DNA of 64,000 nt from Methanolapillus ohkumae (GTDB taxonomy: Archaea; Halobacteriota; Methanosarcinia; Methanosarcinales; Methanosarcinaceae), in the NCBI RefSeq assembly GCF_032594355.1, contig NZ_CP131061.1, positions 1,054,001 through 1,118,000 of the forward strand. Direction: 5' to 3'. Under the pieces are notes generated by a model that worked only from the letters and a program-made list of their open reading frames with translations, made no database searches and had not been told where the DNA came from. A program made the translations under genes and the position numbers. Positions 26,989-33,868 of this stretch are shown here, piece by piece (position 1 is the stretch's first letter; each line of letters starts with the position of its first letter).

Positions 26989-27717
26989 ATGAAATTAAAA
27001 ATCATACTTTTAGGAATCATAGTTCTTGCATCTGTTTTTGCACCCGGATGCGTCGACAATCCATCCAGTCAAAATGAAAAAACGGCAGCCTATCCGGTAA
27101 ATAATAATGAAATGAGTTTATTGGAGGCAAATGAATCCGGTTTAATAATGGAACAAGAAAAACTTCAATATTCTTATTCAAAACCGACTGTGAAATATAA
27201 TACCAATTCGGAAAAATTGCCATAGGGTGACACGATTATTTATTCCCGAGTTCAACATTTTGGTCCGATTGTCGATCCAGCATATTACACTCAAATAAAT
27301 ATTGAAGAAAAAGCCGATTTAATCGTCTATGCAACCATAAAAACAATAGAACCTTCCCAATGGTCAACACCGGATGGAAAAGAGCCGAAAAATGCCGAAT
27401 ATGGAACAGGAATAGCAGGAAACGAAACAGGAAGTTGTTATTATCCGATTCTCTTTACAAAAGGAGATTACATTTATACGGATGTCATTTTCACAACAGA
27501 TGAATGGGTTAAAAATTGTGGTCCAAAAGAAATCAAAGTCCGATTATACAGCGGACAAGTTGAAAATGTTGTCATGTGCGATGAAATGATACCAAATTCC
27601 TGGGAATATGAAATTGGAGAACAAGTTCTTTTAGGACTGTTTAAGGATGAAAACGGCGGATATACAATTATGCCGGGAGAAGGCATTCGAAAAGTCGTTC
27701 TTGAAAAAAAAGATTAA
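26989..27717 (+). CDS. Lipoprotein gene with in-frame TAG codon (pyrrolysine, readthrough or pseudogene)
   Basis: The reading frame begins with a lipoprotein signal peptide (lipobox FAPGC, Cys about residue 21). It reaches a TAG at 27223-27225 (codon 79), then continues open in the same frame for 163 more codons to TAA at 27715-27717. The downstream part codes normally (EPSQWSTPDGKEP, then YTDVIFTTDEWVKNCGPKEI, GQVENVVMCDEM and GEQVLLGLF). Such a domain occurs in secreted archaeal proteins, but I do not know its function. Because no gene in the window uses TAG as its stop, insertion of pyrrolysine is a real possibility; a recent nonsense mutation is the alternative. It is the only plus-strand gene among the four cupredoxin-like lipoprotein genes. 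Confidence 0.7.
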
Positions 27718-27756
27718 AAGTTTAAAAAACGATTAGAGTCATACAATTATTAAGAT

Positions 27757-27789
27757 AATGGCTTTTTATTGAAAAAACAAAAAGCCATT
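27757..27789. terminator. Bidirectional terminator
   Basis: AATGGCTTTTT pairs perfectly with AAAAAGCCATT around an 11-nt loop, between the convergent amber-containing lipoprotein gene and cupredoxin-like paralogue 2. Confidence 0.65.
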
Positions 27790-27829
27790 CTTCTTATTTA
27801 TCCGTTTTATATTTTATTTAAAATCCATA

Positions 27830-28336
27830 TCAGTTTGTCACCGTCACCGTCAACGTTCTGTTTCCGGTTGTGTCATAAAATTCAACGGTGTCCGGATTAT
27901 ACAGGTCAAAGTGATAAGTTCCCGGTTTGTTGAAAGTTATGTAGAGTTCATATCTCGGGTTAACTTGAACATCTTCAAAAAGGCCTTCTTGGGAGTGGTA
28001 GAGGTGTTTGTAAGGAGACACATCTTCCCGGTTCCACATGTGAAGAGTTTCACCGACTTTAACTGTTTTTTCGCCGGCCGCAAACTGGCGATTTTTGTTG
28101 AGCATGGTAATGGCTTTGTCCTTGTCGCCCGGGAATTCTTCCGGTTTTTGGACGGTAATCGCGCCGGTGTTGGTTGTATTTGTGGTGTTGGTTGTGTTCG
28201 TGGTATTGGTTGTGTTGGATGTGTTCGTTGCGTTGGTGTCATTGGTTTTGTCCACACAGCCGGACATGCCGACCGCGAGCACAAGAACCGCAAGCGTAAA
28301 CAGAACCAACAAAGTTTTCGTTCCTGTCATTTTCAT
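27830..28336 (-). CDS. Cupredoxin-like lipoprotein, paralogue 2
   Basis: A 168-residue paralogue of the lipoprotein at 26373-26870. The lipobox is GMSGC. A linker of repeated Asn-Thr-Thr units (about residues 32-57) provides a run of potential N-glycosylation sequons, and the domain then carries VKVGETLHMWNRE, KHLYHSQEGLFEDV and FNKPGTYHFDLYNPDTVEF. As in the other copies, no cysteine follows the lipobox. AAGGAG stands 9 nt before the ATG. It lies 43 bp after paralogue 3 on the same strand, and each gene has its own ribosome-binding site. Confidence 0.78.
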   Translation of the reverse strand: MKMTGTKTLLVLFTLAVLVLAVGMSGCVDKTNDTNATNTSNTTNTTNTTNTTNTTNTGAITVQKPEEFPGDKDKAITMLNKNRQFAAGEKTVKVGETLHMWNREDVSPYKHLYHSQEGLFEDVQVNPRYELYITFNKPGTYHFDLYNPDTVEFYDTTGNRTLTVTVTN

Positions 28337-28379
28337 GAAGCTTAACTCCTTTTTAGAAAAATAAAATGATTCGTGTGAT

Positions 28380-28835
28380 TTATTTGGTAACCGTCACCGT
28401 TAATGTGGTATTTCCGGTTGTACTGTAATAGGAATTGGTTGCCGGATTGTTCAAATCAATGTGATAAGTTCCGGGTTTGTTGAAAGTTAAAAAAGTATCT
28501 CCCAAAGCTTTCACATAAATGTCGTCAAAAGCATCTTCTTGCGAATGGTAAAGATGATCGTAGTGTGCTGAAACTTCTCGATTCCAGATACGAACGGTTT
28601 CACCGGATTGAATGGTGATGGACGTATCGACAAATTGCCGGCCTTTTGCCAAAACCGTTTGGTCCGGCTCTCCTTCAAAACCGGATGCAGACCAAACTTT
28701 CACCGAATCCCCGGTGATTTTATCGGAACCGGATGTGTCGGCATCATTGCCAACACAGCCGGAGAAGCCGGCAACGGAAAGGAAGAGAACAATTAAAAAA
28801 AGAAAGAGAAATGATTTTGAATAGATCATTTTCAT
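28380..28835 (-). CDS. Cupredoxin-like lipoprotein, paralogue 3
   Basis: A 151-residue member of the same family. The lipobox is GFSGC, and the linker is short and Ser/Asp-rich instead of Thr/Asn repeats. The domain shows ITIQSGETVRIWNRE, DHLYHSQEDAFDDI and FNKPGTYHIDLNNPATNSY. Domain conservation against variable linkers suggests selection on the fold and on the HLYH pair. GAGG precedes the ATG. It lies between paralogues 2 and 4 on the same strand. Confidence 0.78.
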   Translation of the reverse strand: MKMIYSKSFLFLFLIVLFLSVAGFSGCVGNDADTSGSDKITGDSVKVWSASGFEGEPDQTVLAKGRQFVDTSITIQSGETVRIWNREVSAHYDHLYHSQEDAFDDIYVKALGDTFLTFNKPGTYHIDLNNPATNSYYSTTGNTTLTVTVTK

Positions 28836-28999
28836 GAAGGTTCCTCAATCGCTGCTGAAATATTTGTTTATTTTGTTTATTTTGTTTATTAGTTTATTTT
28901 CTATTGTTAATCTTTTTTCCATTTTTTTTCTGTTTTTGTTTTACACCTATTCCTGTTTTTGAGGTATTGTTATCGTTTTTTATTTATTTCGTGTTTTGT

Positions 29000-29545
29000 T
29001 TACGAGACTTTCACGGTCAAAACCGCGTTGGTCGGGTAGGGTTCTCCGGTGTTGGGATTGTAGATATCAATCTTGTAGGTTCCGGGTTCGTTAAATGTGA
29101 AATAAACATCGTATTTAATGTTGACTTTGGTGTCAGGAAAAGCGCCTTCTTCGGAGTGGTACATGTGCGCGAAGTTGACATCTTCTCTGTTCCAGATGCG
29201 GACGGTTTCACCTTTGCTGATGTTGACGCTGCTTACGGAAAATTTCCGGTCTTTGGCAACAACCAAGTGTTTGGCGGTTCCGTCAAATTCGGATTGGTTT
29301 TGAACAACCACTTTTTCGCCGGAGGAAACGTTGGCCGGCTCGGACGGGGTCACGTTCGTGGGCTCAGATGGGGTCACGTTTGTGGGTTCGGATGGGGTCA
29401 CGTTTGCAGGTTCGGATGGCGTTTCATTTGTTTTATTGTCGGTTCCGTTGGCAGCCGGTTCATCATCGACACAGCCGGAAATTGCGACGGCGCCAACGAG
29501 CAAAACCAATGCCAAAAGAAGCATTAAAGTTTTTTTCATTTGCAT
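29000..29545 (-). CDS. Cupredoxin-like lipoprotein, paralogue 4
   Basis: A 181-residue member of the family with lipobox AISGC. It has a long linker of repeated Pro-Ser-Glu-Pro-x-Asn-Val-Thr units (about residues 42-75), each holding an N-V-T sequon. The domain shows VNISKGETVRIWNRE, FAHMYHSEEGAFPDT and FNEPGTYKIDIYNPNTG. Here the histidine of the YHID motif is replaced by lysine while the H-x-Y-H pair remains, which singles out that pair as the likely functional centre. AGAGGA precedes the ATG. It appears to be the first of the 4-3-2 run. Confidence 0.78.
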   Translation of the reverse strand: MQMKKTLMLLLALVLLVGAVAISGCVDDEPAANGTDNKTNETPSEPANVTPSEPTNVTPSEPTNVTPSEPANVSSGEKVVVQNQSEFDGTAKHLVVAKDRKFSVSSVNISKGETVRIWNREDVNFAHMYHSEEGAFPDTKVNIKYDVYFTFNEPGTYKIDIYNPNTGEPYPTNAVLTVKVS

Positions 29546-29772
29546 AATAATTCCTCTTTGAAATGGACTGTCAGTTTACCGCAAATAAACGCAACAATAA
29601 ACTGAGAGATAAGAAATAAATGAGACTTTTATATATAAACATTTTTCAATGGCATATTTTTTAAAAAAATGAGAGCAGAAGACTTAAAAGAAGAATAATA
29701 AAGGATTATTCATATTAAATAAAAATAGAGAGATAATATATAAAACATATAAAATTGGATGCAAAAAAATGG

Positions 29773-29850
29773 AACCATAAATAAAAACCGGTCGGCATTT
29801 TTGTTGAAAAATTAGAATTTTCAGTCATAATATGCGCTGTGGCGGCATAA
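29773..29850 (-). repeat. Cap repeat, copy L
   Basis: Read on the minus strand, TATGCCGCCACAGCGCATAT opens the copy, followed later by TTCAACAAAAATGCCGACCGG and TTTTTATTTATGG. This is one of the better matches to copy B. It begins 89 bp after the trm1 stop codon and points the same way as trm1. The rest of the 29546-29938 spacer is AT-rich and holds the following tandem repeat. Confidence 0.82.
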
Positions 29851-29852
29851 AA

Positions 29853-29922
29853 TACAATAAACAACAAACAATAAACAATAAACAACAAACAATAAACAAT
29901 AAACAACAAACAATAAACAACA
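29853..29922. repeat. AACAATAAAC-type tandem repeat
   Basis: About ten copies of alternating CAATAAA and CAACAAA heptamers lie between the trm1 stop codon and cap copy L. Confidence 0.9.
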
Positions 29923-29938
29923 AAAAAATAAAAAGTAA

Positions 29939-31105
29939 TTATTCCAGCAATTTCTTTTTGATTACGTCTGCCGGCGCGTCTGTTTTAAAGGAGGTTCCCG
30001 AAAAATGCGTCCGGGTCGCGATAAAACCGGCCGCTCTTAATTTTTCTAAAAAGGGATCAATTGGTGGCGCCGAAATTTTGAGTTCTTCGCAAAAGAGATG
30101 CTGGTCATAAAAAAACGCAAGGTCGGCTTCGTTTTTGCAGGTGACAACCAATTTTTTAGCGGCCTCTTTTTTATTCAGCGGGAGACGGTCTAGTTCCGCA
30201 ACAACCGCGTCACAGAATTCTGTTTCCCGAAGCGGACCCAGCCAAACGGGACCGGCGATTTTACGGTTTTTGAAACAATTGGGACACTTCTCATCCAGAA
30301 AAACAGATAGGCCGGTTTTGGTTTCACGTGAGCCGCAGGCGGGACACCATGCCAAAAATCCAATGTGTTCGACGGTTTTGTCCGCGTTTTTCGCGCCGTG
30401 AAGAATTTCGGCGTAAACCCGCACATAATGGCGGGTCGCATGCGACAACAAGGGGCGGATTCCTTTGTCATATTTCGCGGTTTCGCGGGCAATGCTCCCG
30501 AGAAGAACACGAAGCCCCATTTCGCTGTGGAATTCGTTGTTCAGCGGAACGGATGAATACTTCCGGACGCCGGATTTCAAATGCGCGCCACATAGGGGCG
30601 CAGTGTCGGTCGCGGTCACGCCGAGCAAAAATGTGGCGGACGCGGCGGCAGCATCTAAAAATGGGGACGGGGTTCCAAACGGGTCAATATCAACAATCGC
30701 AAATTTTTCCCGGTGCAAAAGAATGTTGGCATTTTCGCAGATGGCGGCAGCGGTCCGGTCAAGATCATTGCGGGAAATGTTTTGCCGGATAAGTTCGACG
30801 GCTTCCGGTTTGATATCGTTGAGAACGACCGAAATTCCGGTTTCTTTGGAAACTCGAAGACCACGGATGCCGGAAGCGGAAAATGCGTCCAAATACCGGA
30901 TGTTTTCCCGTTCGAATCCTTTTCGTTCAATTAATTTTTGAACAAAAACAGATGTCGCGGCGACGTTGATGTCGCGGTTCATTTCCATTTCCGGATTGTA
31001 AAAGACGGAGGCGGAAGCGGTCGGGATTGAATTATTTTCGTTTGGAACCAAAATGTCGGTCTGCCCTTCCAAAACCTGTAAAAACCGCTCCGGTGACGGA
31101 ATCAT
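29939..31105 (-). CDS. trm1: tRNA (guanine-26-N2) dimethyltransferase
   Basis: A 388-residue Trm1 enzyme that dimethylates G26 of tRNA with S-adenosylmethionine. The N-terminus MIPSPERFLQVLEGQTDILV and PEMEMNRDI are family signatures. DAFSASGIRGLRVSKE is the SAM-binding motif, IDPFGTPSPFLDAAA the catalytic motif, and a CPACG, later CPNC, zinc site lies in the C-terminal half. The ATG at 31105 follows the ftsY stop codon by one base with GAGG upstream, so the two genes are co-transcribed and probably translationally coupled. Confidence 0.92.
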   Translation of the reverse strand: MIPSPERFLQVLEGQTDILVPNENNSIPTASASVFYNPEMEMNRDINVAATSVFVQKLIERKGFERENIRYLDAFSASGIRGLRVSKETGISVVLNDIKPEAVELIRQNISRNDLDRTAAAICENANILLHREKFAIVDIDPFGTPSPFLDAAAASATFLLGVTATDTAPLCGAHLKSGVRKYSSVPLNNEFHSEMGLRVLLGSIARETAKYDKGIRPLLSHATRHYVRVYAEILHGAKNADKTVEHIGFLAWCPACGSRETKTGLSVFLDEKCPNCFKNRKIAGPVWLGPLRETEFCDAVVAELDRLPLNKKEAAKKLVVTCKNEADLAFFYDQHLFCEELKISAPPIDPFLEKLRAAGFIATRTHFSGTSFKTDAPADVIKKKLLE

Positions 31106-31106
31106 T

Positions 31107-32333
31107 TTAATCCTCAAAAATTTTGTTCACGAACCATTCGGCGTCAAACTTCATCAAATCATCATAGTTTTGGCCGACACCGAAGAAGAGAATCGGCTTT
31201 TGCGTGATGTAGGCGATGGAAATCGCGGCGCCGCCTTTGGAGTCGGCGTCCAATTTTGTGAGAATGGTGCCGCTGATGGCGACAGCGTCGCTGTACTGCG
31301 ACGCGCGCTCGACCGCATCGTTTCCGGCGGTCGCCTCGTCGACAAAAATGATGAGATCGGGAAGGCCGACCCGGCAGATTTTTTCAAGCTGCGCCATCAA
31401 ATTGACATTGGTATGCATACGGCCGGCGGTATCCGAAAGGAGGACGTCGACTTTGTGGGCTTTGGAATACTGAAGCGCGTCATAAATGACGGCGGCCGGG
31501 TCGGATCCTTCCTGGTGCCGGATGACTTTAACGCCCAGGCGGTCGGCATGGATTTGGATTTGGTCAATGGCACCTGCGCGAAACGTGTCTCCGGCGGCGA
31601 TCGTCACGGTTTTTCCTTGTTTTTGAAGGCGGTTTGCGATTTTTGCGATGCTGGTCGTTTTTCCGGTGCCGTTGATGCCGACAAAAACGATGTGTGCCGT
31701 CGTTCCTTTTTTAGACGCGATAAATTCGTCAAAGTCAAAAACGTTGGCGGACATGACTTCAAGGATGGCTGTCTTGAGCGCCTCTTCGACGATATTTCCG
31801 GTATTTTTCCCGAATTTTTTGCGTGTGCCCGACAGCTGGTCTTTAACGGATGCCACAATCGCTTCCGTAACGGACAGCGCGAGATCGCTTTCAAGCAGCG
31901 CGATTTCAAGGTCCATGAGCGGGCCTTCCAAGTCGTCGGCATCGAGAATGACTTCATGGTCAAAAATAAGGGCTTTGGCGCGTCCGAAAAAACCGACTTT
32001 TTCCTTTTCCTTCTCCTTTTCTTTTTTCACGTCTTTGCCGGTCTCATGTTTTTGGGGGTCGGCAACAACAATTTCATCCGTGATTGTCTCTTCAATAAAG
32101 ACTTCTCCGGACTCCTCTTCTTCGATAATAATTTCTTCGATAATCGTTTCTGAAATGATTTCTTCTGGATTGTTGGGGACGGTTTTTGTGTCCGTTGTTG
32201 TATCCGTTGTCAAGAGGATTTGTTCCTCTGTTTTGACGACTTCGGGTTTGTCGAGCTCGACCGCCTTTTCGTCAATCGTTTTGTTCAGGGATTTTGTAAA
32301 ACCTTGAAGCTTTTCTTTGAGTTTTCCAAACAA
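31107..32333 (-). CDS. ftsY: Signal recognition particle receptor FtsY
   Basis: A 408-residue SRP receptor GTPase that docks ribosome-SRP complexes at the membrane. An acidic, Glu/Ile/Thr-rich N-terminal A domain of about 120 residues with short repeats is followed by the helical N domain and the G domain. The G domain shows VGINGTGKTTSIAKIA, DTFRAGAIDQI, LSDTAGRMHTN and TKLDADSKGGAAISI. The start is a TTG with AAGGAG about 10 nt upstream. trm1 follows with a one-base gap. Confidence 0.94.
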   Translation of the reverse strand: MFGKLKEKLQGFTKSLNKTIDEKAVELDKPEVVKTEEQILLTTDTTTDTKTVPNNPEEIISETIIEEIIIEEEESGEVFIEETITDEIVVADPQKHETGKDVKKEKEKEKEKVGFFGRAKALIFDHEVILDADDLEGPLMDLEIALLESDLALSVTEAIVASVKDQLSGTRKKFGKNTGNIVEEALKTAILEVMSANVFDFDEFIASKKGTTAHIVFVGINGTGKTTSIAKIANRLQKQGKTVTIAAGDTFRAGAIDQIQIHADRLGVKVIRHQEGSDPAAVIYDALQYSKAHKVDVLLSDTAGRMHTNVNLMAQLEKICRVGLPDLIIFVDEATAGNDAVERASQYSDAVAISGTILTKLDADSKGGAAISIAYITQKPILFFGVGQNYDDLMKFDAEWFVNKIFED

Positions 32334-32375
32334 AAAAATGTCTCCTTAATTTGTGATTTTTTAAATTTACTTTGA

Positions 32376-32419
32376 TTTGAAATATAAAGTAATGAGATTT
32401 GAAATATAAAGTAATGAGA
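32376..32419. repeat. 22-bp direct repeat, two copies
   Basis: TTTGAAATATAAAGTAATGA plus GA occurs twice in immediate succession upstream of ftsY, where its promoter would be expected. The rest of the 32334-32792 divergent spacer holds only the hairpin below. Confidence 0.9.
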
Positions 32420-32663
32420 AATCGAATATAAATAGAATCTTATTTTATCATACCACTTCAAATACAAAAAAGGTGAAAGATAGGGAAACATCATCCATTC
32501 TTGATTTACAATACTGAATTCTCAAAAATATCCATCCAAATCCACTTGAACTTTAACTTTTGGATTGCTTTCGTATTGAATTGTGAAGAATTAAATCAAT
32601 CTTTCCGGCAGCAATTTCATACATTTTATTTTTTGATTGAATTCCTTTACCGGACGTTTTCTG

Positions 32664-32707
32664 ATTCCTCCATTCACGACCGGCGAAGCCGGTCATGAAG
32701 GAGGAAT
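32664..32707. repeat. Long near-perfect inverted repeat between divergent genes
   Basis: ATTCCTCCATTCACGACCGG and its partner GCCGGTCATGAAGGAGGAAT fold around a GAA loop with one bulge and one mismatch, about 19 bp paired. It stands between divergent ftsY and the SUFU gene, so it is not at a gene end. It could be a regulatory site or a remnant of a mobile element. Confidence 0.75.
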
Positions 32708-32792
32708 GTTTTCGTTGAAAAAGAAAAAACAATCCTGTCAAAAAATCAAAAAAATAAAATAAATTAAATAGGTTGGGCTTATTGATTGGTTT

Positions 32793-33866
32793 ATGACAAA
32801 GGAGATGAAGGGCGAAAAAAACGACGAATTCAGCGAATTTTCGCCCGAGCTTTACGAAGAAGATGAAATAAATGCGGTTGAAGCCCACATCGAACAATAT
32901 TTCGGTCCGTTTGAATCTGTTTTTCATGAGATTGTCTCTCCCGACATTCACGTCGACATTTGCGTGATTCCGCCAGACAACGGTGCCGGCCGGGACTTTT
33001 ACACGCTCGTCACAACCGGCATGGGCGCGCATCTCATGAATGTGCCCCAAGAACTCGACGACATGAAACTCAAGCGCGCGGAAATAATGGTCACCCTGCC
33101 GGCGGATTGGAACCTTCAAAGTGATGACGAGAAATGGTATTGGCCGCTGCGTTTTCTGAAAATTCTCGCCCGCCTGCCGATTGAAAGCGACACGTGGCTC
33201 GGTTGGGGACACACGGTCTCAAACGGCGGCCCGTTTGCCGAAAATACAAATCTTTCCGGCGTTCTTCTTTTAAATCCGTACACCGACAACGGCCATGTTT
33301 GCACGCTTCCAAACGGCGATGAAATTAATTTCTACCAGATGATTCCGATTTATGAAGACGAGATGATTTACAAAAACGAAAATGGGACAGAAGCGCTCAC
33401 CGGTCTTTTTTGGGGCGATGACGTGAACGATGCGGACTTTTTTGATCATGTCGTCAACCTCAGCCGCCGCAATGTTTGCAAAGTTGAAAACCCAAAGGCG
33501 CCCGGAAGAAAAAAGAATTACAAAATTCCGGCATCCGAAATGAAAAAATTGTTGGATTTGGACGGTCCGATGGGCTGCATCGCAACTGACCGAATTGTGG
33601 TGGACGGTTTTCGTGTCGGGTTTATGTACCGCGAGGAATCGGGTGATTCGGAAGACAGCGGGTGGCGGTTTTTTGCAGGGGATGAAACTGATTCATATTT
33701 AGGGGATTCTTTGAATTTGGGGGTTTATTCGTTGAATACGATTGCGAATTATGATGTGGGGATTATTGAATTTCTTAGAGAGGAGGTTGGAGCGGCTTTT
33801 TTTAGGGGTGAGAGTGGTGGGTTTGTGAGGGATGAGAAGTGGAGGAAAGAAGAAGGAGAGAAATAA
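32793..33866 (+). CDS. Suppressor-of-fused (SUFU) domain protein
   Basis: A 357-residue protein with a prokaryotic SUFU domain. Signatures are DFYTLVTTGMGAHLMNVP, AEIMVTLPADWNL, WPLRFLKILARLP and DTWLGWGHTV. In bacteria this domain often occurs in toxin-immunity or stress contexts, but no activity is established. Acidic N-terminal and C-terminal parts are extra. The last 70 codons differ in base use from the rest: they are rich in GGG, GAG and TTG on the coding strand. The stop codon lies only 2 bp from the convergent helicase gene, at the edge of the accessory island. Confidence 0.83.
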   Translation: MTKEMKGEKNDEFSEFSPELYEEDEINAVEAHIEQYFGPFESVFHEIVSPDIHVDICVIPPDNGAGRDFYTLVTTGMGAHLMNVPQELDDMKLKRAEIMVTLPADWNLQSDDEKWYWPLRFLKILARLPIESDTWLGWGHTVSNGGPFAENTNLSGVLLLNPYTDNGHVCTLPNGDEINFYQMIPIYEDEMIYKNENGTEALTGLFWGDDVNDADFFDHVVNLSRRNVCKVENPKAPGRKKNYKIPASEMKKLLDLDGPMGCIATDRIVVDGFRVGFMYREESGDSEDSGWRFFAGDETDSYLGDSLNLGVYSLNTIANYDVGIIEFLREEVGAAFFRGESGGFVRDEKWRKEEGEK

Positions 33867-33868
33867 AC

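Noticed and set aside
27223..27225. Selenocysteine or frameshift explanation for the interrupted lipoprotein gene
   Set aside because: The interrupting codon is TAG, not TGA, and the downstream frame is the same as the upstream one.
32553..33212. 219-codon minus-strand gene
   Set aside because: Most of it is the reverse strand of the SUFU gene, which has clear family motifs, and it runs through the inverted repeat.
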